Assembly: GCA_963757125.1 (NCBI GenBank)
Contig: CAVWQP010000004.1
Coordinates: 620,001 to 684,000 of the forward strand
Source: CAVVSD01 sp963757125
Lineage (GTDB): Bacteria; Actinomycetota; Thermoleophilia; Solirubrobacterales; Solirubrobacteraceae
Reading direction: 5' to 3'
Length of the DNA: 64,000 nucleotides
Positions 8,065 to 15,635 of the stretch are shown piece after piece. The notes below the pieces were generated by a model. It saw nothing but the letters and a program-made list of their open reading frames with translations, made no database searches and was not told the DNA's origin. The number at the start of each line of letters is the position of its first letter. Positions within the stretch are counted from its first letter, which is position 1. Made by a program: the position numbers and the translations under genes.

Positions 8065-8669
8065 TGGAAGCTCGGGATCGTGAGGTACTTGTCGAGCAGC
8101 GCGCCGCCCGCCTCGGTGTCGATCGGGTTGGGCAGCCCCGGGACGGGGCTCACGCCGGCCAGCGACCTCAGCCAGGCCAGGAGCTGGCCGTCGAAGATCT
8201 GCAGGCGCCCGAGCAGCAGGCGGCTCGAGCTGTCCTGGGCATACGACGTGCCGTAGAGGTACGTCGACACGAGCAGCCCCTCGAGCTGCTGACCCAGCCC
8301 CAGTGCCCTGGCGCGCGTGTCGAAGGAGCCCTTCGGGAAGTCGACCGCGAAGTCGCTCGGCTGGACGGCCCCGTCGCGGAGCACGTCGTTGATGCGCCTG
8401 ATGTGTGCGCCCTTCGCGTTGCTGGCGGCGCTCAGCGTCGAGCGCACGGAACGACCCAGGCCCTTGACCTGCAGCGCCTCCTGATACCAGCGCTGGCTGG
8501 TCAGCTCGGCCACCACGGCGAAGCCGAAGAACCCGATGTCGTCACCGATCGGGGTCGGCGCGGGCAACGCCGCCGAGGCCGGCCCCGAGGTGATCAACCC
8601 CACGCCGGCTGCGCCGAGCGCGCCAGCCGCCCCCAGGCGCAGGAACTGCGCCCTGTCCACCTTCTCCAC
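8061..8669 (-). CDS. Ferritin-like domain protein with an export signal, first gene of the mod operon
   Basis: The 202-residue protein begins with a signal-type segment (FLRLGAAGALGAAGVGLI) and a cleavage-like ASAALPAP. The mature part is mostly helical: GFFGFAVVAELTSQRWYQEAL, then a segment with AHIRRINDVLRDG, and SFDTRARALGLGQQLEGLLV. This suits the secreted ferritin-like (DUF4439/Rubrerythrin-related) group. The classical metal-ligand pattern ExxH is not clear to me, so metal binding is uncertain. The GTG start has GGGGG seven bases upstream. Its place ahead of modABC is unusual; a role in oxidative protection or metal handling at the envelope is inference. Confidence 0.65.
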   Translation of the reverse strand: MEKVDRAQFLRLGAAGALGAAGVGLITSGPASAALPAPTPIGDDIGFFGFAVVAELTSQRWYQEALQVKGLGRSVRSTLSAASNAKGAHIRRINDVLRDGAVQPSDFAVDFPKGSFDTRARALGLGQQLEGLLVSTYLYGTSYAQDSSSRLLLGRLQIFDGQLLAWLRSLAGVSPVPGLPNPIDTEAGGALLDKYLTIPSFQ

Positions 8670-8682
8670 GCCATGCCCCCTT

Positions 8683-8718
8683 GCAGAAGTTACTTAGGCA
8701 GAGCATATGCACTTCTGC
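8683..8718. promoter_or_regulatory. 8-bp inverted repeat between the mod operon and the lipoprotein/regulator genes
   Basis: GCAGAAGT (8683-8690) and ACTTCTGC (8711-8718) are perfect inverted arms with a 20-bp spacer that is AT-rich for this chromosome. The left arm overlaps TAACTT (minus strand, 8692-8687), the likely -10 box of the ferritin-like/modABC operon. The site is a candidate operator for the HTH-MOP sensor encoded at 9245. Confidence 0.45.
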
Positions 8719-8744
8719 TTGGGCTGGGCCTACGCGCGAGCCGC

Positions 8745-8750
8745 TACCGT
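8745..8750 (+). promoter_or_regulatory. -10 box TACCGT
   Basis: TACCGT is eight bases before the ATG at 8759, with no ribosome-binding site in between. It fits a leaderless or near-leaderless start for the lipoprotein gene. Confidence 0.45.
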
Positions 8751-8758
8751 CGCGCCCC

Positions 8759-9211
8759 ATGTCGCGCCGCGTCCCGTCGATCGTGCTCGTGATCGCCTGC
8801 ATCGCGGTCGCCGGCTGCGGCAACGGCGGCAAGATCGCCGGCGAGGGTCCGCCGGCGACGTCGACCGTCACCCCGGCGCTCGCGAAGAAGCCGAAGGCCG
8901 AGGGCGAGATCGTCGTGCGCGGGGAGGCGTCGCCCGGATCGCACGGCCCCTACGAGCTGTCGGGGACGTACACGGCGCGCTTCGAGCAGTACGCGCCGGA
9001 GGACCCGAACCTCGACTTCGCCGCGCAGACGCCGTTCGTCGCGCGCCTGGACCCGCACGCGGACTCCGACGCGGGCGCGAAGAAGGCGGTCTCGCTCTTC
9101 GAGAGCGCGGCGCACACCGGGACGGCGACCGTCCGCGCCACCGGGCGGCTGTGGATCGACGTGGAGTTCGGCGACTTCCCCTACGTGATCCGTCTCACGC
9201 CGAAGCGCTGA
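8759..9211 (+). CDS. Small lipoprotein, function unknown
   Basis: The 150-residue protein opens with a basic-hydrophobic signal and lipobox IAVAGC, so Cys20 should be lipidated and the protein held at the outer face of the membrane. A flexible stretch (ATSTVTPALAKKPKAEGE) leads into a small beta-rich domain ending WIDVEFGDFPYVIRLTPKR. I do not recognise the domain. It lies between the mod operon and the molybdate-type regulator, and 33 bp ahead of the latter. A link to molybdate or metal handling is positional inference only. Confidence 0.7.
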   Translation: MSRRVPSIVLVIACIAVAGCGNGGKIAGEGPPATSTVTPALAKKPKAEGEIVVRGEASPGSHGPYELSGTYTARFEQYAPEDPNLDFAAQTPFVARLDPHADSDAGAKKAVSLFESAAHTGTATVRATGRLWIDVEFGDFPYVIRLTPKR

Positions 9212-9244
9212 ACGACCCTCCGGGCGCGTACCCTGGAGAGAGAG

Positions 9245-9646
9245 ATGAACGACCTCACCCTTGGGGAGGCGGCGCGCGCCTTGGGCGTCAGCGTCGACAC
9301 CCTCCGCCGCTGGGACCGCAGCGGCAAGCTGCGCACCGTGCGCGATGCGCGCAACCGCCGGCGTGTCCCGGGGTCCGAGGTCGACCGGCTCCGCTCCTCG
9401 CCTGCGCGAGAGGCGCCCGGAGACGGCTTCTCCGCACGCAACCGCTTTCCGGGAGTGGTCCGGTCTGTCGAGGTCGACGGCGTCATGGCGCTCGTCGAGA
9501 TCGAGGCCGGCCCGCACCGCGTGATCGCGGCGGTGACGCGGGATGCCGTCGAGGATCTCGGGCTCGTCCCCGGCGTCGCCGCCACCGCGGCGGTGAAGGC
9601 GACGTCGGTCATGGTCGAGCGAACTCCGTCCCCGAATCGACATTGA
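9245..9646 (+). CDS. MerR-type HTH protein with molybdate-binding MOP domain
   Basis: The 133-residue protein joins an N-terminal DNA-binding fold (LTLGEAARALGVSVDTLRRW followed by RRVPGSEVDRL) to a C-terminal MOP/TOBE domain (SARNRFPGVV, VIAAVTRDAVEDLGLVPGV, VKATSVMVE). MOP domains bind molybdate or tungstate, so this is a compact ModE-like sensor. Its neighbour modABC is the natural target, and an inverted repeat lies in the intervening promoter region at 8683-8718. Upstream are TACCCT (9229-9234) and a GGAGAGAGAG stretch that can act as a ribosome-binding site. Whether it represses or activates cannot be read from the sequence. Confidence 0.85.
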   Translation: MNDLTLGEAARALGVSVDTLRRWDRSGKLRTVRDARNRRRVPGSEVDRLRSSPAREAPGDGFSARNRFPGVVRSVEVDGVMALVEIEAGPHRVIAAVTRDAVEDLGLVPGVAATAAVKATSVMVERTPSPNRH

Positions 9647-9647
9647 C

Positions 9648-10028
9648 ATGGGTCACCCGGTGAAGCACCTGAAGTCCGCGCAGGAGATCCTGCTCGGCAC
9701 AACCTCGCCCTCGGGCAAGCGACACGACACGAAGCTGTGGGTCGTCGTCGTCGACGGCGAGCCGTACCTGCGCTCGATGAACGGCCCCGATGCCCGCTGG
9801 TATCGGGAGCTCGTCCGCGAGGGCGGCGGCGAGGTCGTCCTCATCGACGACGACCAACTGCCGCGCCTGCCGATCCGCGCCGAGCACGTCGACGACCCGG
9901 CCACGCTCGCGCAGGTCTCCAAGGCGATCAAGAAGAAGTACGGCTGGACGCACCCCCAGTACCTGCCGCGCTTCCTCGACGACGACTCCGTAGCCGCCAC
10001 GTTGCGCCTCGATGTGCACGCTTCCTGA
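9648..10028 (+). CDS. DUF2255-type protein
   Basis: The 126-residue protein contains a beta-strand run (TKLWVVVVDGEPYLRSMNG) followed by DARWYRELVREGGGEVVL, matching the DUF2255 pattern, a small fold related to flavin/F420-binding split barrels. No cofactor or substrate is established. It starts one base after the stop of the MOP regulator, so the two are likely co-transcribed. The C-terminus is acidic (RFLDDDSVAATLRLD). The 108 bp after it, up to the STAS gene, hold no gene that I can support. Confidence 0.65.
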   Translation: MGHPVKHLKSAQEILLGTTSPSGKRHDTKLWVVVVDGEPYLRSMNGPDARWYRELVREGGGEVVLIDDDQLPRLPIRAEHVDDPATLAQVSKAIKKKYGWTHPQYLPRFLDDDSVAATLRLDVHAS

Positions 10029-10136
10029 CAATCGCCCTTAAGTCGGGGCTTACACGTGCCGATGATGATCAGACCAGGTTCCCCCCACCTGTCATGCACG
10101 GCGACAATCAGCCCCCACCCCCGGCACCCTGCCCCG

Positions 10137-10483
10137 ATGCGCCGCCGCCTCGAGGTCTCCGTCCGCCGAGACGGAGACATCACGGTGCTGCGCGCCACCG
10201 GCGAGCTGGATCTCGCCGGCTCCCCCGGCTGGCCACGCGTCTCAACGACGTGATCTGGCGCGGCACCGGTGACGTCGTCGTCGAGCTCGACGTCCGCATG
10301 GTGGACTCGACCGGCCTGGCCGTGCTCCTCAACGCCCTTCGCCGCCTCGACCGCGCCGGTCGCCGGCTGAGCGTCGTCAGCACGCAGCCCAGCGTGCGCC
10401 GCGCACTCGGGCTCACGCGCCTCGCGCGGGAGCTGCGGGTGACCGATCGCGTCGACGACGCGATCGCCGCGCTCGCGGCCTGA
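10137..10483 (+). CDS. STAS-domain protein, frameshifted as sequenced
   Basis: An anti-sigma-factor-antagonist-like STAS domain is encoded in two frames. The first gives MRRRLEVSVRRDGDITVLRA and TGELDLAGSP; the second gives LATRLNDVIWRG, VELDVRMVDSTGLAVLLNAL and an ending VDDAIAALAA. The break is at about 10221-10230, in a run of five C; one missing or two extra bases would restore it. DVRMVDSTGL contains the serine that partner kinases phosphorylate in SpoIIAA-type proteins. Corrected length is about 115 residues, normal for the family. The stop overlaps the next ATG by one base. Confidence 0.75.
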
Positions 10484-11856
10484 TGCCCGACGCTCAGGGC
10501 GCGGCCGGACCGCTCCTGAGCCGTCGCACCCTGCTGGGCTCCGCAGCCGCGATCACCCTCGCCGGCGCGCTCGGCGCGCGCCCCGGACGTGCCGAGGCCG
10601 CGACCGGCCTGCTGCGCATCGTCGACCTCGGCCAGGGCGCGACGCTGCATCCCGGCTCGCCGGCCGATCTGCGCGTGGGCGACAACCGCGCGCTGCTTGC
10701 CGAGAGCGGCACCGCGGCCGTGCGGCTGTGGGCCGACTGGCCGAGCCTGCAGCCCGACGCCGCGCTCGCCCCCGGCGACCCGGCGAACCCGGGCGCGCCG
10801 TTCCTCGCGGCGCTCGACGGCCAGATCGCGGCGGCCAACGAGGACGGCCTGCGCGTCGTCCTGCAGTTCTACCGCTTCCCGAACTGGGCGAACGGGACCG
10901 CCGAGCTCGCGGCGGTGCGCGGGACGGACGCCGAGATCTCCTTCGCCTACGCGGACCGCATCGCGCCCGCGGCCTGGGCGCGGTACGTGGCCGTCGGTCG
11001 CGACCCGGCGGCCTATTCGCCGTCCCGGCGGGCGCTCGAGTTCGCCGTCCCGGCCGAGGGCTGCGGTCCCGGCACAGCCTGGGCCGGGATGTTCGCGTTC
11101 CTGCACGAGCGCTACCGGCCCGGCACGGCCGGCCCGTTCGTCGACGCCATCGAGCTCGTCAACGAGCCCAACTTCCAGCTCTGGCCCCAGCGCGCGCCGT
11201 CGCCGACCACCGACCCGTTCGCGCTCGGCCCCGTCGTCGTGCAGCGCACCGTCGCCGAGATGATGGCCTCCGCCCGTGCCGTGTCGGCGGCCGCGGGGCA
11301 TCCCGGGCTGCTGCTGACGCCGTCGTTCGCGGACAGCAACCAGGGCGGCCGGACGGTGACCCACTACGACGAGCTCGCCGTCGCGCTGCTCGACGAGCTG
11401 GCCGCGACCGGAGCCGTCGTCGGCCCCAACGAGGCGTGGGCGCACCACGACTACACCGACGTCGAAGGTCGCGTCGAGGCGACGAAGACCCAGCACCTGC
11501 GGACCCTGCTGGCGGGCCGCTGGACCGGGCTCGCCGACGCGACGGGCCCGGTCGTGCTCATCACGGAGGGCGGCGCGCGCCTCAGCCAGATGCGCGCGCT
11601 CTATCCGACCGAGGACCCGCGCGCCGCGCAGGCCGAGAGCATCCGGCTGGCCCTCGAGCGCCACGCCCGCGCCGACGGGCCCGGCGCCGGGGTCTGGATG
11701 GTCGCGCAGTACACGCTGCACGCCGATCCGAGCTTCGACTGCGGCCTGCTCGACGCCTCGCCGTCGACGACGCGCCGGCCGTCGTTCGCGGCGTGGTCGG
11801 CGGGGCCGCGCGGACCCGTCCCGCCGCTGCCGCTCAGTACGGCGACGGCTGGTTGA
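10483..11856 (+). CDS. Secreted glycoside-hydrolase-like (clan A TIM barrel) protein
   Basis: The 457-residue protein begins with a twin-arginine signal (LSRRTLLGSAAAITLAGAL) cut near GRAEA, so it is probably exported folded. The body reads as a TIM-barrel glycosidase: RVVLQFYRFPNW, FVDAIELVNEPNF with the Asn-Glu-Pro that carries the acid/base in clan GH-A, a helix-rich middle with HHDYTDVEG, and VVLITEGG, where a nucleophile glutamate is expected. The exact GH family and substrate are not clear. It starts at the STAS stop (TGATG) and overlaps the end of the convergent SnoaL remnant. Confidence 0.7.
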   Translation: MPDAQGAAGPLLSRRTLLGSAAAITLAGALGARPGRAEAATGLLRIVDLGQGATLHPGSPADLRVGDNRALLAESGTAAVRLWADWPSLQPDAALAPGDPANPGAPFLAALDGQIAAANEDGLRVVLQFYRFPNWANGTAELAAVRGTDAEISFAYADRIAPAAWARYVAVGRDPAAYSPSRRALEFAVPAEGCGPGTAWAGMFAFLHERYRPGTAGPFVDAIELVNEPNFQLWPQRAPSPTTDPFALGPVVVQRTVAEMMASARAVSAAAGHPGLLLTPSFADSNQGGRTVTHYDELAVALLDELAATGAVVGPNEAWAHHDYTDVEGRVEATKTQHLRTLLAGRWTGLADATGPVVLITEGGARLSQMRALYPTEDPRAAQAESIRLALERHARADGPGAGVWMVAQYTLHADPSFDCGLLDASPSTTRRPSFAAWSAGPRGPVPPLPLSTATAG

Positions 11857-12052
11857 AGACGATCGTCAGGCTGACGATCAGGCCGTCGCGGACCCCGAAG
11901 TAGCTCGTCATGACGAGCGGGTCGGGCAGGTCGGCCTTGTCGTAGTCGCCGACGTAGGCGGCGCGCACGACCGTGTGACGCGGGCGCCGACCATCTCCTT
12001 CTCGGCCCAGGCCCGGATGGGGCCGACGCCGGCGATCTCGCGCGCGGCGAGG
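11834..12052 (-). pseudogene. SnoaL/NTF2-like gene remnant, 5' part missing
   Basis: The last 45 codons give TVVRAAYVGDYDKADLPDPL and SYFGVRDGLIVSLTIVFN, the clear end of a SnoaL-like domain, finishing NQPSPY. Just upstream, in another frame, REIAGVGPIRAWAEKEMVGARV continues the same domain; the frames join at an ACAC near 11978 with two extra bases. Beyond about 12055 the minus frame loses its GC-rich third positions and no N-terminus can be found. I regard it as the 3' half of a decayed gene. SnoaL folds serve as small cyclases, isomerases or binding proteins. Confidence 0.55.
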
Positions 12053-12150
12053 CGACGCTGTTCCTCGTGGGCGCGTCGGAGACGGACGACACATCGCGCC
12101 GGCGGACCGAGATCGGGTGGCCGGTCTTCCAGACCGCCGTCCGCTGGTAG
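12053..12150 (+). pseudogene. Possible 3' remnant of a plus-strand gene
   Basis: One plus-strand frame ending at TAG 12148-12150 has almost only G or C in third codon positions and reads ATLFLVGASETDDTSR then RRTEIGWPVFQTAVRW. No start or 5' part is present; upstream, the minus-strand SnoaL remnant takes over. The sequence looks like the end of a real gene that abuts another truncated gene. I do not recognise the family. Confidence 0.3.
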
Positions 12151-12181
12151 CTTCGCCGCCGTCCGCACACGAGGGGGAGAC

Positions 12182-13024
12182 ATGCCGCTCACACGGACCG
12201 CGACGTCGTCGCTGGCGCTGCGGGTTCCCGAGGTCGACGAGGTCGTCGCGTTCTACACGCGGATCGTCGGGCTGCGCGTCCACTCCGCGCTCGACGGCGG
12301 CGGCGTGCGCCTCGGCTGGGGCGCCGGGCACCACGTGCTCGACCTGCGGCCCGGCGAGCGCGCCCTCGAGCTCGTCGCCTTCGAGGTCGCGGCGCCCGGT
12401 CTGCTCGACGGGCTGGCCGGCACGCTCGGGGCGCAGCTCGACGTCGTCGACGGGATCCGCGGCTTCGAGATCCGCGACCCCGACGGCAACCGCCTGCGCT
12501 TCCACGACATCGTCGACCGGGCGGGCGAGCAGCTCGGCGACGGCGCGCGGCGGCCGATCCGCTACCAGCACGCGACGCTCGCCACGTCGGACCTCGCGAC
12601 GATGCTGGCCTTCTACACGGACCGGGTGGGGTTCCGCCTCTCGGACGTGATGGGCGAGGAGTTCGGCTGGCTGCGCAGCTCCGCCGACCACCACACGCTC
12701 GCCGTCGTGGAGTCCGGCGGCCGGGGCCTCGACCACTTCTCCTTCGACGTCTCCGGCTGGGGAGACCTGCTCACGTGGTGCGACCGGCTGAGCGCCCAGG
12801 GCGTCGACGTGACCTGGGGTCCCGGTCGCCACGGGCCCGGCAACAACCTCTTCATCATGTTCGACGACCCCGCGGGCAACCACGTCGAGCTGTCGGCGGA
12901 GCTGGAGCAGTTCCACGACGAGCAGGCGGACCATCCGGTCCGCCACTGGCGGCCGGTGCCGCGCAGCATCAACCTGTGGGGCGGCCAGCTCGCCGCCTTC
13001 CGGACGACGAGCGAAGGGGCCTGA
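12182..13024 (+). CDS. Extradiol dioxygenase-like VOC protein
   Basis: The 280-residue protein has two vicinal-oxygen-chelate modules (about residues 8-115 and 125-245). The second keeps the pattern of ring-cleaving dioxygenases: YQHATLATSDLATMLAFY (His), GLDHFSFDV (His) and DPAGNHVELSAEL (Glu), with an active-site-type GPGRHGPGNN. This suggests iron-dependent cleavage of a catechol-like ring or a related reaction. A GAGGGGGAG ribosome-binding site precedes ATG 12182 and TAGCTT lies 30 bp upstream. One base separates it from the MetE-like gene, so the two proteins probably act together. Confidence 0.8.
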   Translation: MPLTRTATSSLALRVPEVDEVVAFYTRIVGLRVHSALDGGGVRLGWGAGHHVLDLRPGERALELVAFEVAAPGLLDGLAGTLGAQLDVVDGIRGFEIRDPDGNRLRFHDIVDRAGEQLGDGARRPIRYQHATLATSDLATMLAFYTDRVGFRLSDVMGEEFGWLRSSADHHTLAVVESGGRGLDHFSFDVSGWGDLLTWCDRLSAQGVDVTWGPGRHGPGNNLFIMFDDPAGNHVELSAELEQFHDEQADHPVRHWRPVPRSINLWGGQLAAFRTTSEGA

Positions 13025-13025
13025 C

Positions 13026-14150
13026 ATGGCGACGAGGACGACGCACGACCACGGCGACGTGCTGCTGGTGGGCAGCATCGCCCGGCTCGACGACGACTGG
13101 ACCGTCGAGGACGTCTTCCGCCGCAGCGCGGCCGCGCTGGGCGACCACGTGACGATGCTGCCGGACGGCGAGCTCGGCGACCGCTCGCAGTGGATCACCT
13201 TCATCGCGCGCCACACGTACTACGGCCATCCCGACCTCGAGACGCGCTCGCGCCACACGTACGACGACTGGCTCCCCAAGGGCTACGACGACCAGTGGCG
13301 CTTCGCCGTCCGCGAGGGCGTGGACGAGATCCGCTTCGAGCGCATCGGCTACGCCGCGGAGGCGGAGCGCTCCTACGAGATCTTCAAGCGGCTGCGCGAC
13401 GAGGGCGCGATCCCGGACGGCATGCGGTTCCTCGTCGCCTATCCGCTCACCGAGAGCGCGGTCCGCGCGTTCGTCAACGAGCCCCGCGACTACGAGATCA
13501 TCTGGCGCGCGTACAACGACGCGGTGCGGCGCGAGCTCGAGTACCTGGGCACCGTGATCGCGCCCGAGGACCTCGCCATCCAGTGGGACCTCGCGCGCGA
13601 GACGGCGATGATCGAGAAGGTCGGCTTCAACTTCGACGACGCCGAGCTCACGTCGCTGCCGACGGACCCGATGGAGCGCTACCTGCAGGCGCTGTCGGAG
13701 CTGTCGCCGTCGGTCCCCGAGGGCGCGTGGCTGGGCCTGCACGTCTGCTACGGCTCGCTGCAGCACGAGGAGGGCGAGTCGCCCGACAGCGCGCACTACA
13801 CGCCGATCCGCGACCTCGGGACGGCGGTCGAGATGCTCAACCGCGGCGTCGTCGCCTGCGGCCGCCGCGTGGACTTCGTCCACATGCCGGTGCAGCTCGC
13901 CGACCAGCGCGACGGGCACTACGCCCCGCTCGACGGTCTCGACGTGGGCGACGCCCGCGTCTACCTCGGGCTCCTCGACGTCAGCGACGGCCTGGAGGGC
14001 GCGCTGGCACGCGCCGAGATCGCGAGGCGCCACCTCGACGACTTCGGCGTCGGGACCCCGTGCGGCTGGGGCCGGCGGCCGGCGTCGGAGCGGATCGAGG
14101 ACCTGCTGGCGCTCAACGCCGAGGTGGCCGAGGCGCTCGCCCGGGAGTAG
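13026..14150 (+). CDS. MetE C-terminal-like (UROD/MetE fold) zinc protein
   Basis: The 374-residue protein resembles the catalytic half of cobalamin-independent methionine synthase. Zinc-site elements are visible: GLHVCYGS (the His-x-Cys pair) and GTPCGWGRRP (final Cys). The acidic ligand region reads VDFVHMPVQL rather than having the expected Glu. The N-terminal folate-binding half of true MetE is absent. It may move a methyl group between an unknown donor and acceptor, or have another role. It follows an extradiol dioxygenase gene by one base; a similar pairing occurs at 43832-46246. Confidence 0.7.
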   Translation: MATRTTHDHGDVLLVGSIARLDDDWTVEDVFRRSAAALGDHVTMLPDGELGDRSQWITFIARHTYYGHPDLETRSRHTYDDWLPKGYDDQWRFAVREGVDEIRFERIGYAAEAERSYEIFKRLRDEGAIPDGMRFLVAYPLTESAVRAFVNEPRDYEIIWRAYNDAVRRELEYLGTVIAPEDLAIQWDLARETAMIEKVGFNFDDAELTSLPTDPMERYLQALSELSPSVPEGAWLGLHVCYGSLQHEEGESPDSAHYTPIRDLGTAVEMLNRGVVACGRRVDFVHMPVQLADQRDGHYAPLDGLDVGDARVYLGLLDVSDGLEGALARAEIARRHLDDFGVGTPCGWGRRPASERIEDLLALNAEVAEALARE

Positions 14151-14162
14151 CGCCGCAGGCCC

Positions 14163-14181
14163 GGGCGGACGCAGTCCGCCC
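14163..14181. terminator. Hairpin after the MetE-like gene
   Basis: GGGCGGAC (14163-14170) and GTCCGCCC (14174-14181) form a perfect 8-bp stem with loop GCA, 13 bp after the stop. A second small stem, GGCC-GAA-GGCC, follows near 14191. There is no T run, so this would be a non-canonical terminator ahead of the pyk promoter. Confidence 0.4.
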
Positions 14182-14209
14182 AAGCGTAAGGCCGAAGGCC
14201 GTCGCCGAG

Positions 14210-14215
14210 TACGTT
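14210..14215 (+). promoter_or_regulatory. -10 box TACGTT for pyk
   Basis: TACGTT is seven bases before the ATG at 14223 with no ribosome-binding site between, consistent with a leaderless pyruvate kinase mRNA. Confidence 0.5.
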
Positions 14216-14222
14216 GCCTGAC

Positions 14223-15629
14223 ATGCGCCGTACGAAGATCGTGGCCACCATCGGTCCCGCGTCCCGCGATCCGGAGACCCTCCGTCGCATGATCGACGCG
14301 GGCATGGACGTCGCGCGCCTGAACTTCTCCCACGGGAGCGTCGAGGAGCACGCGGAGACCTCGCGCATGGTGCGCGACGCCGCGAACGCCGCGGGCCGGC
14401 CGGTCGCGATCCTCCAGGACCTCCCCGGTCCCAAGATGCGCATCGGCCAGCTCGTCGACGACCGCGTGGAGCTGGAGACCGGCAGCACGGTCACCTTCGT
14501 CTGCCACGAGGACGGGCTCGGCGACGCACGGCAGATCTCCGTCGCGATCCCGGAGCTGGCCGACGCGGTCGATCCCGGCGAGATCGTCTACCTGGCCGAC
14601 GGCTCGGTCCGCCTGCGCGTCACCGCCGTGCGCGCAGGTGCTCAGGAGTTCGACTGCGAGGTCGAGTTCGGCGGGGCCGTCGCCTCCCGGCAGGGGCTGA
14701 ACATCCCGGGCGAGACGGAGATCCTCCCGTCGGTCCCCGAGGGCGACCTGGAGATGCTGCACGCGGGGGAGCGCATCGGCGTCGACCTCGTCGCGCTGTC
14801 CTTCGTGCGTCGCGTCGAGGACGTCGAGGCGGTGCGGCGCCACACCCGGCTGCCGCTCATCGCGAAGATCGAGAAGCCGCAGGCGGTCGACCGCGCGGAG
14901 GCGATCCTCAAGGCGGCCGACTGCGTCATGGTCGCGCGCGGCGATCTCGGCATCGAGCTGCCGATCCAGGACGTGCCCATCGTCCAGAAGAAGCTCCTCG
15001 CGCTCGCGGGCACCATGGCGCGCCCGTCGATCACCGCGACCCAGATGCTCGACTCGATGGTGACCGCCTCGCGGCCGACGCGCGCCGAGGTCGCCGACGT
15101 CGCCAACGCGATCCTCGACGGGACCGACGCGGTGATGCTCTCGCAGGAGACCGCCATCGGCGCGCACCCCATCGGGGCGATCGAGATGATGGCCGCGATC
15201 GCCAACCGGACCGAGCGCGAGGCGCCCTACGCGCGCTGGATCGAGACCCGCGTGCACCGCGACCAGCGCGACCCGGCCTACACGGTCGCCCACTCGGCGT
15301 GCGTCGCGGCGTCGGAGCTCGGGCTCGACGCGCTCGTCATCCCGACGCTCTCGGGGCGCTCCGCGCGCCTCGTGTCCGCGCACCGGCCCGAGGTGCCGAT
15401 CCTCGCGCTGTCCCCCGGCCGCGAGACGGTCCGGCGCTGCGGGCTCATGTGGGGCGTGCGGGCGACGAGCATGCGCCGCATGGAGGTCACCGAGGACCTC
15501 ATCGCCGAGGCCGCGCGCCGCGTCCTCGAGCTCGGCTGGTGCCAGCCCGGGCAGCGCATCGGGATCACGGCCGGGCTGCCGAGCGGCCGGCCGGGGACGA
15601 CGTCGCTGTTCCAGGTGCAACAGCTCTAG
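14223..15629 (+). CDS. pyk: Pyruvate kinase
   Basis: Pyk makes pyruvate and ATP from phosphoenolpyruvate and ADP. The 468-residue protein opens RRTKIVATIGPASRDPETL and has ARLNFSHGS, LIAKIEKPQA, the signature VMVARGDLGIEL and TATQMLDSMVTASRPTRAE. At the site that sets potassium dependence it reads QDLPGPKMR: Leu and Lys stand where potassium-dependent enzymes have Thr and Glu, so it should be potassium-independent. MLSQETAIGAHPI replaces the usual MLSGETA with Gln. ATG 14223 is chosen over an in-frame TTG three codons earlier because of the -10 spacing. Confidence 0.96.
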   Translation: MRRTKIVATIGPASRDPETLRRMIDAGMDVARLNFSHGSVEEHAETSRMVRDAANAAGRPVAILQDLPGPKMRIGQLVDDRVELETGSTVTFVCHEDGLGDARQISVAIPELADAVDPGEIVYLADGSVRLRVTAVRAGAQEFDCEVEFGGAVASRQGLNIPGETEILPSVPEGDLEMLHAGERIGVDLVALSFVRRVEDVEAVRRHTRLPLIAKIEKPQAVDRAEAILKAADCVMVARGDLGIELPIQDVPIVQKKLLALAGTMARPSITATQMLDSMVTASRPTRAEVADVANAILDGTDAVMLSQETAIGAHPIGAIEMMAAIANRTEREAPYARWIETRVHRDQRDPAYTVAHSACVAASELGLDALVIPTLSGRSARLVSAHRPEVPILALSPGRETVRRCGLMWGVRATSMRRMEVTEDLIAEAARRVLELGWCQPGQRIGITAGLPSGRPGTTSLFQVQQL

Positions 15630-15635
15630 GCGGTC

